DNA from: Microsaccharimonas sp964523145
Lineage (GTDB): Bacteria; Patescibacteriota; Saccharimonadia; Saccharimonadales; Saccharimonadaceae
NCBI GenBank assembly: GCA_964523145.1
Contig: CAZFYB010000001.1
Span: 88,889-152,888 of the forward strand
Direction: 5' to 3'
DNA length: 64,000 nucleotides
The stretch's first letter is position 1. Each line of letters starts with the position of its first letter. Shown here piece after piece: positions 24,491 through 33,026 of this stretch. The notes beneath the pieces were generated by a model. The model was not told the origin of the DNA. It made no database searches and worked only from the letters and a program-made list of their open reading frames with translations. Both the position numbers and the translations under genes were made by a program.

Positions 24491-24575
24491 TGGTGCTGGA
24501 AGTAGGACTCGAACCTACGGAGCCTTACGGCGGGAGATTTACAGTCTCCTGTGATTGCCACTACACGATTCCAGC
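24491..24575 (-). tRNA. tRNA-Tyr (anticodon GUA)
   Basis: 85 nt with a long variable arm as expected for bacterial tRNA-Tyr. Acceptor GCTGGAA/TTCCAGC, discriminator A, encoded CCA. The anticodon loop reads CTGTAAA. Confidence 0.96.
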
Positions 24576-24614
24576 ATGACCCGTGTATAACAACGAAACT
24601 TCATTATTATAGCT

Positions 24615-24691
24615 TGGAGCCGCCTCACGGATTCGAACCGTGGACCTACTGTTTACAAAACAGCCGCTCTAACCAACTGAGCTAAGGCGGC
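24615..24691 (-). tRNA. tRNA-Thr (anticodon UGU)
   Basis: 77 nt. Acceptor GCCGCCT/AGGCGGC, discriminator T, encoded CCA. The anticodon stem GCTGT/ACAGT encloses TTTGTAA. It lies 39 bases upstream of tRNA-Tyr on the same strand. Confidence 0.94.
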
Positions 24692-24754
24692 GACTAATCC
24701 ATTTTACCATATTTTAACTCCCTGAAAAGGTTAAACACCTATATAATAGAGTTA

Positions 24755-26044
24755 ATGAAGAAAAAAGACCTCCCCATCCTCCCCGCAACATTTGAAAAAA
24801 TCGTAGGCGGTGGCCAAGCACTCGGAACACTCGAAGACGGAAAGAAGCTATTTAGCTGGGGCGCCTTGCCTGGCGAAACAGCTGAAGTACAGCTGACTAA
24901 AAAGAAATCCAGCTACGCAGAAGGCATTGCTGTGTCGGTACTTACTACAAGTGCCGACCGTGTAGAGCCAAAAGACCCAGAAAGCTACTTATCTACCAGT
25001 CCTTGGCAAATTATGAACTTTGAAGCCGAACAGCGCTACAAAGCCGCACTTATTGAAGAAGCGTTTGAGTTGCATAATATGCTTCTTCCGAACCCTATCG
25101 AAGTATTTACTGATGGTAATGAATACGGATACAGAAACAAAATTGAATTTAGCTTCTGGTTCGATACCGATACTGAAGACTTATCGTTGGCATTTTTCCG
25201 CCGCGGCACGCATGGCAAGATCTCGGTTGAAAGCACCAGCCTTGCTTCACCAGCTATTACCGAAAAATCAAAACAAGTACTCGCTGCATTAAACGAACTC
25301 CGCTTTGAGGGCCGAGCGTTAAAAACGCTTTTAATTCGTTCAAACCAAAAAGGTGATGTTGCGTGGCAGCTGTATGTCAAAGACAAAAACTTTCCGTATG
25401 AATCACTGATGGAGCGGCTTCCTGAGGGTGAAAATGGGGAAGTGATCTACTCTAACCCAAAAAGCCCAGCCAGCGTCATTACAAAGCGTTTAACGCCCCG
25501 TGCTACACCTTTAAGTGATACTATTCTTGATGTTCCGTTTACGTATGCAACTGAAGGGTTCTTTCAGATTAACCTGCCGGTATACGAACAAGCGCTTAAA
25601 GATATGAAAAAATGGATATTAAAGCAAACTCCAACGGTAGATTTATATAGTGGTGTTGGTACGATTGGGCTTACTATTGGCGGTGACGAGGCGACTTTAG
25701 TTGAAATTAACGAGAACGCCGTGCATGAAATGAAGCAAAATATTTATCACTTGAAAAGTAATGCCAAAGCGGTATTGGCGGCGAGTGAAGATGCGATCGA
25801 TTATATCACCAAAGACAAGACTATTATCGTTGACCCGCCCCGTGCTGGCTTACACGATGACGTTGTGTATCGACTTATTGATGAAAAACCAACACGAATC
25901 ATTTACCTTTCGTGTAATCCGGTAACTCAGGCGCGTGACGTAGCGAAGCTCGCTGAATACTACGACATTATCGAGCATAAGGGATATAATTTCTTCCCAC
26001 GAACGCCGCATATTGAACACTTGGTAGTTCTCGACTTACGGTAG
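24755..26044 (+). CDS. 23S rRNA/tRNA (uracil-5)-methyltransferase, RlmD/TrmA family
   Basis: 429 aa. N-terminal TRAM-like beta domain (~residues 10-70), then a class I SAM methyltransferase. Motifs: VDLYSGVGTIGLTI (SAM loop), DPPRAG (~residue 360) and SCNPVTQARD with the catalytic Cys at residue 387. No four-Cys iron-sulfur cluster motif is visible at the N-terminus, unlike E. coli RlmD. A TATAAT box ends 7 bases before the ATG. Confidence 0.9.
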   Translation: MKKKDLPILPATFEKIVGGGQALGTLEDGKKLFSWGALPGETAEVQLTKKKSSYAEGIAVSVLTTSADRVEPKDPESYLSTSPWQIMNFEAEQRYKAALIEEAFELHNMLLPNPIEVFTDGNEYGYRNKIEFSFWFDTDTEDLSLAFFRRGTHGKISVESTSLASPAITEKSKQVLAALNELRFEGRALKTLLIRSNQKGDVAWQLYVKDKNFPYESLMERLPEGENGEVIYSNPKSPASVITKRLTPRATPLSDTILDVPFTYATEGFFQINLPVYEQALKDMKKWILKQTPTVDLYSGVGTIGLTIGGDEATLVEINENAVHEMKQNIYHLKSNAKAVLAASEDAIDYITKDKTIIVDPPRAGLHDDVVYRLIDEKPTRIIYLSCNPVTQARDVAKLAEYYDIIEHKGYNFFPRTPHIEHLVVLDLR

Positions 26045-26070
26045 TGATTACGGTATAATATGCAAGTTGT

Positions 26071-26146
26071 GCCGCGATAGCTCAGTTGGTAGAGCGCATC
26101 CATGGTAAGGATGAGGTCTCGGGTTCAAATCCCGATCGCGGCTCCA
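26071..26146 (+). tRNA. tRNA-Thr (anticodon GGU)
   Basis: 76 nt. Acceptor GCCGCGA/TCGCGGC, discriminator T, encoded CCA. Anticodon stem CATCC/GGATG with loop ATGGTAA. Confidence 0.95.
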
Positions 26147-26239
26147 TTTTTATTTCAGAACACCTTAGGAGCTTGCTATAGTAGTATAATTTTGCTATAA
26201 TCGACCTCTGAAAGCCATTATCATTTAAAGGGATACGTA

Positions 26240-26446
26240 ATGCCAAAGAAGAACACAAAGCGAAAATTGGTTGGACTAGTGAGTGAACTGTCGGGACACC
26301 GTACGTACTACACTACCAAGAACACCCAAAACACCACTGAGAAAATCAGTTTGAAGAAGTATGACCCAATTGCGCGTAAACACGCTGTTTACACTGAAAC
26401 CAAGAAGAACCTTGGTCGCAACGAAGTTAAAGCCCGCAAAGGCTAG
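26240..26446 (+). CDS. rpmG: 50S ribosomal protein L33, zinc-free type
   Basis: 68 aa. GHRTYYTTKNTQNTTEKISLKKYDPIARKHAVYTETKK matches L33. No cysteines, so the zinc-free form. The upstream promoter TTGCTA-17 bases-TATAAT and a leader are present. It is longer at both ends than the E. coli protein (55 aa). Confidence 0.92.
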   Translation: MPKKNTKRKLVGLVSELSGHRTYYTTKNTQNTTEKISLKKYDPIARKHAVYTETKKNLGRNEVKARKG

Positions 26447-27123
26447 TCTTCATTACTTTCATCGAGCACCGCTGCTAACCATAGCAGTGATGCCAACGAA
26501 GATTCTAACACCGTCTTACTCAGGCGGTGTTGTGTTATATAAAGATATACTTTCCCACCTGAGATTTCTACGCCATGTGGCCAAAAACGCGAAGCAATCC
26601 CCATCATAACTGGTGTCGGAAGCAGGTGTTCTACCTTATTGGCGTTAGTGGTGCGCGATAAAATTTGGTACCTGCCATGAACTTCCATACTATGTTTTTG
26701 CAAAAGCATCGTGTTGAGCGGTTGCATGTGCGGCTGGGTGGTAAACAGCTTATCGTATTCACCGGCTTCATGGCCAGTTGGCACTAAAAACACATGCGGC
26801 AGTGAGGTTATCTGTAAATCTACTTCCATAATCAGCCATAATTGCTCGTGATGCTTGTTGCCAGCGCGCTTATAGCTATCAAACCGGTCAACCATGCGAA
26901 TGTCAAAGCCTTCATAGGTACCAACGGCATAGTGTGAGTCAAGATGTGAAAGTGATGCAGTGAAGCCTCGAATTGCTTCGTAATCGTCTTCATGTTGATT
27001 CATTGAACCGAAATACACTAATCCCATAGTGTCAGCGAACTTGCGCAGAACTGCTGAACGCTTGCGAAGTGCTGGTAAAAATCCTCGCACCATATGTCGA
27101 AGTGTGTGCCCACCCCTTGTCAT
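26443..27123 (-). CDS. Hypothetical protein, 226 aa, last gene of the glucan operon
   Basis: Family not recognised. Soluble with alternating strands and helices; no catalytic motif is clear. Its start overlaps the end of the GH15 gene (27123), so it is co-transcribed with the alpha-glucan enzymes. Its 3' end overlaps rpmG by 4 bases. A basic N-terminus (MVRGFLPALRKRSAVLRKFAD) precedes a beta-rich region. A link with glucan metabolism is only suggested by position. Confidence 0.6.
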   Translation of the reverse strand: MTRGGHTLRHMVRGFLPALRKRSAVLRKFADTMGLVYFGSMNQHEDDYEAIRGFTASLSHLDSHYAVGTYEGFDIRMVDRFDSYKRAGNKHHEQLWLIMEVDLQITSLPHVFLVPTGHEAGEYDKLFTTQPHMQPLNTMLLQKHSMEVHGRYQILSRTTNANKVEHLLPTPVMMGIASRFWPHGVEISGGKVYLYITQHRLSKTVLESSLASLLWLAAVLDESNED

Positions 27124-29063
27124 TATTGTTTCTTCCCAGCGTAATCAAGCAGCGTTGCAATGTATTCGGCGTGTGACCATGTTAAAGGCGCTGGTGAGAT
27201 AACCGCACCATCAATGGGGTCAATTTGTTCACCCATCATACCGGTTGGGGCAGTGTGGCTTTTGATCCAATCTAAAATAGCGAGCGCTGACTGCATATCA
27301 CCTTTTTCGGTATCATATTGAGCTTGCCATAACGTAGTAATATACCACCAGTTACCAGCAATACCTGGTTTTGTGCGGCGATAATCATCATCTTCAGAGC
27401 GTGGAAGGCCAGGATTTTCAGACGTAGTATGGAACGTGTCTTTAAGCGTTTTTATAGCAGCTTTAATTTCAGGGCTATCAACCCCAAAAAGCCCAAACAT
27501 AAATGCACCAAAGGTTGATGAGGTATCGATAACTTCGTCACGTAGTACTTCGCCGTTTTGAACATTCACTCCTCGGTAAAAGGTTTGGCGAGCTTCATTA
27601 AATAAGTACTTTTGAGCTGCAGCCTGAATATCATCGGCTGAGGTGCGCCATTTTACGGCGCTTTCGTTATCGCCGGCAACTACGGCTAGCTCTGAAGCGG
27701 CTAAAAGCGCACCATAGGTGACTGCGGTGGTGTAGGTACTCGTTGAAAATGTCTGTTCCCATAAATCGTAACTTGGCTTTGGCAAACCAGTTGTTTCATC
27801 GATATATTCACTCATGAAATCGCCCATTGGTTTAATCATTGAGGAGTAGAAGTTTTTAATGAGTGAGTTGTCTTTAGAGAGTTGATAGAACTGCACAAAT
27901 ACGAATACTACCAGCGCGGTTTCATCTTCTTGAATTGGTGGGGCGATAATATCGCCGTGCACGTAGGGGTGCCAACTACTGCCTAGTGCGCCATCGGCTC
28001 GGTATTTATGCATAAGGTAGCCATTTGGGTGCAGGCCTCGTTTACAGAACTCGAAGAATCGGTATGCTTCAGGGTAATACCCAAGCCGTATGAGTGGCCA
28101 AATAGTATTGGCGCCGTCACGAGGCCAGGAGTAGGCGTAAGCATCGCGTGAATAGTTGAGCATAGTGGTATCGGTACTGGCAATAACGGCACCGTGCTTA
28201 TCAATTTGCGATTTCACAATCATTAAACTTTCAAGGAAAAGGTTTTGATGTTGCTCGGGGAGTTGATTTGCAAAATCAACAGACGGAGCTAACCACTTAC
28301 GCCACCACTCAGCGGTGACATCAAGGCGCTTATCAACACCACTTTCTTGAATTTGTTTATGAATATAGAGTGCCTCGCGGTTACTCATGCCAGCACTAAT
28401 CCAGTGATGTACCCGTGAAGACGAATGCCCCTTAATATGAAGGGTGAAGCGAAGAATCGAATCAACACGACCATGTTCAACATTATTGCCGCCCAGTTCA
28501 CCATCTTCGGCATCGCGGTACGAGCCTTCGTGGTTTTCAATACCAAACAGGCCAATTGAATGTTGGTCAAAAGTATTGCCATCGGCGGTGCCGGAAATAA
28601 TTAATGCTCGGCGTCCACGGTAATGAAGAATTGCATCACTATCGGGCAAATACTGCGCAGTATCGGTATTGCTACGAGAATCGCCAATTGCGAAGGCTTG
28701 ATACAGGAATAAACGAATTTCGCGTTCAGTATCGAATAAGTTAACGACATGGATATTACGAAGGAATACGCTCATTTCGGCATCAACTGTGTCATCGAAT
28801 TCAAGTAATATGCCGAGGTGTTCGTTTCGAGCTATGGTGTGACCAACTAATGCCATGTGCGGATAGGTTTGCTCGAAAGTCCAGTTTCCATCATCTGTCC
28901 AGCTCAGTTCGCTGTTAATCCAGACACCAATTTTATGCCGAAGTGATGGGCCAGCAGCATGGTTTTCAAAGCCGACATAGGGGTAATAGAAGTCATGCAC
29001 CACACCAAATTTATTGAGCCCAACATGCAGTTCACCGTTGCTGAGTACGATTGATCTAGCCAT
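27123..29063 (-). CDS. Glycoside hydrolase family 15 (glucoamylase/trehalase-like)
   Basis: 646 aa. A beta-rich N-terminal domain is followed by the (alpha/alpha)6 barrel. YSWPRDGANTIWPLIRLGY, the catalytic acid region QEDETALV (~residue 375-380) and the base region TWSHAEY near the end fit GH15. No signal peptide, so it acts in the cytoplasm, releasing glucose from alpha-glucans (or cleaving trehalose; the substrate cannot be fixed from sequence). It overlaps the upstream GH57 gene by 8 bases. Confidence 0.9.
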   Translation of the reverse strand: MARSIVLSNGELHVGLNKFGVVHDFYYPYVGFENHAAGPSLRHKIGVWINSELSWTDDGNWTFEQTYPHMALVGHTIARNEHLGILLEFDDTVDAEMSVFLRNIHVVNLFDTEREIRLFLYQAFAIGDSRSNTDTAQYLPDSDAILHYRGRRALIISGTADGNTFDQHSIGLFGIENHEGSYRDAEDGELGGNNVEHGRVDSILRFTLHIKGHSSSRVHHWISAGMSNREALYIHKQIQESGVDKRLDVTAEWWRKWLAPSVDFANQLPEQHQNLFLESLMIVKSQIDKHGAVIASTDTTMLNYSRDAYAYSWPRDGANTIWPLIRLGYYPEAYRFFEFCKRGLHPNGYLMHKYRADGALGSSWHPYVHGDIIAPPIQEDETALVVFVFVQFYQLSKDNSLIKNFYSSMIKPMGDFMSEYIDETTGLPKPSYDLWEQTFSTSTYTTAVTYGALLAASELAVVAGDNESAVKWRTSADDIQAAAQKYLFNEARQTFYRGVNVQNGEVLRDEVIDTSSTFGAFMFGLFGVDSPEIKAAIKTLKDTFHTTSENPGLPRSEDDDYRRTKPGIAGNWWYITTLWQAQYDTEKGDMQSALAILDWIKSHTAPTGMMGEQIDPIDGAVISPAPLTWSHAEYIATLLDYAGKKQ

Positions 29064-30285
29064 TCAAGCCACCTGTTCGGTGATACTCGTGCAAACGCCA
29101 ACGCACGTCACGAATAGCGTTAATGTAGTACAAAAAGGCGTCATACGGCGAGTTGTAAGGGCTAAAGTAGGCGTGCACATCGCCATCGGTGAACCATTTA
29201 GTACACATGTAGTAGGCGTGGTCAGAGGTTTGCAGCTTTCGCCAGTCGGCAATAAGTTCATTGTCTTGGGTACGCAAAATATCGCCCTCAAGCGAGTAGA
29301 CGTATTTCATTGCTTCTTGTTGCATGCTATTGCCAACCCAGGCGGTGAGGTCACGCTCGGCATCGGCCCAGGTAACGGTACTCGGCATACTTAAGGTTCC
29401 GGCAGGTTTGTTAGCCTCTATGGCTTCAGAAACGGTGTAAAAGGTATTTTGTGGGTCAGAAAGCCAACGATTCACGAACTCTTCGAAGAAATCAAAGATT
29501 CCGGTGTCAGCCCACTGGTGTTCACCGAAAGTTTCGTAGTCCATGAACAGGTTTATCAGTGGCTGGTCTTGAATTGAGTTCTCTAGCCAAGCGGTGTATT
29601 TGTCGGAAGTAAGTGGCCATTCTTTCCACGATCGGTTGCTGAAACGGAATGCTAAATCGTCACTTAAGCGGTAATTCTTAAGTAAAAGTGAAATATCTTT
29701 CGTTCCTTCGGGCTGGTAGACGAAGTTAGGGCTGCGCCAATCGAGAATAGGATCCCAGCCTTCAGCTAATATACCTTTAAAGCCATAACTATCGGCCCAT
29801 TGGGCGAGCCCGTCATTATACGCGAGCTCAGTATTACGGAATACGCTCGTTTCTACACCAAAGAGTTCGCGAATTTTAGCTTTATGGGCTTCGACTTGGT
29901 GTTCGAATTCGGTTCGGCTATAAAAGAAGGCGAGTGAGTGGTAATAGGTTTCAGCAACAATTTCAACTTGGCCGGTAGCAACTAAGCGTTTAAAGCTGTC
30001 GAGCACATCGGGTGCCCATTGTTCGCACTGCTCTATGAACGTACCAGTGATGCTGAGTGAAACTTTAAATTCTGGGTGTGCGGTTAATAGCTTTTCAAGT
30101 AAGGCGTTCATTGGGCGGTATGATTTATCAGCGACCTTGCGTAAGATTCGCTCGTTGTTTGTACCACTGAGTGGGTCGGTATCGGTAAAGTAATTGTGAT
30201 CGATAGAAGTATCAAACACGCTATATTCGCGTACCCGGTACGGTTGGTGGACGTGCATGTACAGTGTTATGCCACGTTTGCTCAT
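29056..30285 (-). CDS. Glycoside hydrolase family 57, alpha-amylase-like
   Basis: 409 aa. HVHQPYR at residues 11-17, RNTELAYND (~residue 150, nucleophile region) and FMDYETFGEHQW (~residue 247, acid region) are GH57 hallmarks. No export signal. Overlaps the glycosyltransferase by 4 bases and the GH15 gene by 8, indicating tight translational coupling. Probably cleaves internal alpha-1,4 bonds of a storage glucan. Confidence 0.9.
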   Translation of the reverse strand: MSKRGITLYMHVHQPYRVREYSVFDTSIDHNYFTDTDPLSGTNNERILRKVADKSYRPMNALLEKLLTAHPEFKVSLSITGTFIEQCEQWAPDVLDSFKRLVATGQVEIVAETYYHSLAFFYSRTEFEHQVEAHKAKIRELFGVETSVFRNTELAYNDGLAQWADSYGFKGILAEGWDPILDWRSPNFVYQPEGTKDISLLLKNYRLSDDLAFRFSNRSWKEWPLTSDKYTAWLENSIQDQPLINLFMDYETFGEHQWADTGIFDFFEEFVNRWLSDPQNTFYTVSEAIEANKPAGTLSMPSTVTWADAERDLTAWVGNSMQQEAMKYVYSLEGDILRTQDNELIADWRKLQTSDHAYYMCTKWFTDGDVHAYFSPYNSPYDAFLYYINAIRDVRWRLHEYHRTGGLNG

Positions 30286-31505
30286 ACGAATACTCCGGTT
30301 TTAACAGGAGTTTGGTACATGTTGAGGCATTTTTGAGCAACATCGCCCCAAGAAATGCGGGTATACTCACGGGTCACATTAGTACTGAGGGATTCTTTTA
30401 GGGCAGGTGAGGTTGCAATACCAACAAGCTGGTCGGCCAAGCGATGCACATCCCAGAAATCATAACGGAAAATGCTTTGTAGTACTTCGCCGACACCAGA
30501 TTGCTTACTAATGATAAGTGCATTGCCGTGGTGGGCAGCTTCAAGGGCGGTTAAGCCAAAAGGTTCGCTGATAGAGCTCAGTACGAATACATCCGAAACG
30601 CTATACGCATCGCGCCATTGTTTACCCCTTACAAAACCGGTAAAGAATACTTTATCAGAAATACCGAGGTCGGCAGCTAAGCGGATCAGTTCATCGCGCT
30701 GTTCACCGTCACCGGCTAAAAGTAACACTAAGCGGTCGTACTTTTGAGTCGCGAGCGCCATACCTTTTATTAAGTTCGCGAGCCCTTTTTGAATAGTAAG
30801 GCGAGTTAAAGCACTTACTACGGTATAACCCTCACTTTTAAGGCCTTCCAGGTAGCGATACGTGCGGCGATCGTATTCGTAGCCATCATCAAGGTTGTCT
30901 GCATCGATGGCGTTGTAGACAACTTCGACTTTGTCGGCAGGAATGCCGTACTTTTCAACAATAATTTGCTTCGTAATACCACTGACAGCAATAATACGAT
31001 CTGCCATAATCAACCCTTGGTATTCAATTTCGTGTACGATGGGGTTACCTTGATTGCCACCAGCTCGGTCAAATTCGGTCGCGTGGACGTGCACAATTAG
31101 GGGTGCATCGGTTATTTGCTTGGCGCGCATGCCAGCTTCCATGGTAAGCCAGTCGTGGGCATGAATCGCATCAAACTGCTTATCTTCTACGAAACTTTCA
31201 ATAAATTCAGTGTAGCGGTGTTGTACATCGCGAATGGTTGTAAGCTCGCCATCGCCATCAATAGGATCGGTGTTAAGCAAAAAGCTGCTATCGTAAGCGC
31301 CCATACCAAATTTATGCAGTGGAGAAAGCTCAGTAGCACTATGGATTGTCATGAATTCAACGTTTTCGTGTTTGGCTGAGTAAGGCACTACGAAATCAAT
31401 AGAAGCACCCTTTAGTGCCAGAGCTTTGGATAAATGATAGCATGCAACCCCTAATCCACCACTGTTATGTGGGGGAAGTTCCCATCCCAACATTAATATT
31501 TTCAT
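30282..31505 (-). CDS. GT4 glycosyltransferase, glycogen-synthase-like
   Basis: 407 aa, GT-B fold. N-terminal WELPPHNSGGLGVACYHLSKAL and C-terminal EPFGLTALEAAHHGNALIISKQSGVGEVL (E-X7-E type) are present. Similar to archaeal-type glycogen synthases and sucrose-synthase-like GT4 enzymes that use a nucleotide sugar. First gene of the operon behind a clear promoter at 31574-31602. With GH57 and GH15 it forms a make-and-break pathway for an alpha-glucan. Confidence 0.85.
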   Translation of the reverse strand: MKILMLGWELPPHNSGGLGVACYHLSKALALKGASIDFVVPYSAKHENVEFMTIHSATELSPLHKFGMGAYDSSFLLNTDPIDGDGELTTIRDVQHRYTEFIESFVEDKQFDAIHAHDWLTMEAGMRAKQITDAPLIVHVHATEFDRAGGNQGNPIVHEIEYQGLIMADRIIAVSGITKQIIVEKYGIPADKVEVVYNAIDADNLDDGYEYDRRTYRYLEGLKSEGYTVVSALTRLTIQKGLANLIKGMALATQKYDRLVLLLAGDGEQRDELIRLAADLGISDKVFFTGFVRGKQWRDAYSVSDVFVLSSISEPFGLTALEAAHHGNALIISKQSGVGEVLQSIFRYDFWDVHRLADQLVGIATSPALKESLSTNVTREYTRISWGDVAQKCLNMYQTPVKTGVFV

Positions 31506-31573
31506 ACCCCTATTTACGAGTCGCGTATAGCTATCGCCTGGCTCCTTTTATTTTGGCACCGTATTCACTCATG

Positions 31574-31602
31574 ATTATAGATGTAAGCGTAGGCATTTAC
31601 AA
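31574..31602 (-). promoter_or_regulatory. Promoter of the alpha-glucan operon
   Basis: On the minus strand TTGTAA (31602-31597) and TATAAT (31579-31574) are 17 bases apart. It lies about 70 bases before the GT4 gene. Confidence 0.7.
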
Positions 31603-31609
31603 GCTAAAT

Positions 31610-32767
31610 CTATTTGTCGATTTCGAACAAATCGTGGGCCCGCCAAACGGGCACAGCAACCTTGAAGGGCACGAGCTGGCAGTAGCCATATAATTCCATC
31701 CAGCGGCGCAGTATGTAGCCAAAACGGCCTGGCTGGTAAATACCGAGCCATTCAACATAGCCCCAGTTATCACCAACAGGCAAGCCACAAGGCACAGAAC
31801 GTGGTTTAAAGGTTTGTTGTGGGCGGTTAGTGGCAGTACGGGTGATCTGCTTTGCCACGAAGGTTGCTTGGTGTAGAGCTGGCCATGCCATACCGCTGTG
31901 TTTAACGGTGTTGCTATCGCCAATAACATATACGTTTGGCATTGCTTCAAGGTGCGGGTTTACATTCACCCGACCGTTTGGCGCAAGGTCGAAAAGGTCA
32001 GCGTTTGCTTTAAAGAAGGGATTATTCGCAACACCCGAAGTCCAAACGGCAGTTTTTGTCGGGTATTTTTTACCATCAATAGTAAGTGATTCGTCTTCGA
32101 GGGCTTCAACTTTGTGATTCACGAGTACTTTAATACCCAGCTTTTTTAAGCGTTTACCAATAACTGTGGCTGCTGTGTTTGACATTCGTGGCACAATTTG
32201 TGGTGCGGCTTCGACAAGCGTGACTTTTGATTGCGAGCCTTTTAGGCGGTACAGTGTTTTGAGCGTTTGCAGATATTCGTGTAATGCACCGGCAAGTTCA
32301 ATGCCGGTAGGGCCAGCGCCAATGACGAAGAACTCTTTATCGAGCTTTTTGGTGACGACTTCTTCGTGGATATGTTCTTGGAACTCACGGATTTCAGCCA
32401 GGCTTTTAATGCCGTATGAATGATCTTCCATACCATTGATACCGAAGAAGGTAGTCACAGAGCCAAGGGCTAATACGAGTTTGTCGTAGTGGTAGTCTTT
32501 GCTTTTGCCGGTGATAAGGTTACGCGTAGCATCAAGTGAAGTGACAGTATCTTGCACGATTTCAACATTAGGGTGGTTGGCGAATATGGCTGCAAGGGGA
32601 ATGACTGATTCGGCGGTGCTACGCCCGGTTGCGGTTGAGTAAAGTGTTGCGTGGTGCAAAAAGTAGGTTTCGTCTGAAATAAGCGTGATCTTGCCGATCT
32701 GTCTTTTGCTTAACTCTAAAGCAGCTTTAACACCACCAAACCCACCACCAACAACAACCACGTGCAT
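31610..32767 (-). CDS. Type II NADH dehydrogenase (NDH-2)
   Basis: 385 aa flavoprotein. FAD motif VVVGGGFGGVKAA at the N-terminus, NADH motif FFVIGAGPTGIELAGAL (~residue 150), FAD/quinone region NVYVIGDSN (~residue 282) and an amphipathic C-terminus (LGIYQPGRFGYILRRWMELYG) for peripheral membrane contact. It would oxidise NADH without proton pumping. GGAG precedes the ATG. Confidence 0.9.
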   Translation of the reverse strand: MHVVVVGGGFGGVKAALELSKRQIGKITLISDETYFLHHATLYSTATGRSTAESVIPLAAIFANHPNVEIVQDTVTSLDATRNLITGKSKDYHYDKLVLALGSVTTFFGINGMEDHSYGIKSLAEIREFQEHIHEEVVTKKLDKEFFVIGAGPTGIELAGALHEYLQTLKTLYRLKGSQSKVTLVEAAPQIVPRMSNTAATVIGKRLKKLGIKVLVNHKVEALEDESLTIDGKKYPTKTAVWTSGVANNPFFKANADLFDLAPNGRVNVNPHLEAMPNVYVIGDSNTVKHSGMAWPALHQATFVAKQITRTATNRPQQTFKPRSVPCGLPVGDNWGYVEWLGIYQPGRFGYILRRWMELYGYCQLVPFKVAVPVWRAHDLFEIDK

Positions 32768-32850
32768 TACTATTTCTCCGTTATATCTTACTGTTTATGG
32801 TAACAGGCTTGCAGAGGTGCGTAAAGAGGCTTGCGAAAAATACAGACTAC

Positions 32851-32879
32851 TTTAGATTTTCGCCCTCATCTGTTAAAAT
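32851..32879 (+). promoter_or_regulatory. Promoter of tRNA-Trp
   Basis: TTTAGA (32851-32856) and TAAAAT (32874-32879) with a 17-base spacer, 10 bases before the tRNA. Confidence 0.65.
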
Positions 32880-32889
32880 TGAGGAGCTT

Positions 32890-32964
32890 AGGGGCATAGT
32901 ACAACGGTTAGTATATGGGTCTCCAAAACCTAGGATCGTGGTTCGATTCCACGTGCCCCTGCCA
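32890..32964 (+). tRNA. tRNA-Trp (anticodon CCA)
   Basis: 75 nt. Acceptor AGGGGCA/TGCCCCT, discriminator G, encoded CCA; anticodon stem TGGGT/ACCTA with loop CTCCAAA. Its 3' end and the following bases recur in degenerate form at 33886, 34575, 35351 and 35661. Confidence 0.96.
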
Positions 32965-32980
32965 AGCATAAGTGCAACGA

Positions 32981-33010
32981 TATAAGATTTCCTTGGAAGT
33001 CTTTTTTGTT
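32981..33010 (+). terminator. Terminator of tRNA-Trp
   Basis: AAGATTTCC/GGAAGTCTT hairpin followed by TTTTTTG. Related hairpins follow three of the four downstream tRNA-end repeats. Confidence 0.8.
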
Positions 33011-33026
33011 TGGTATCATAATAGTA

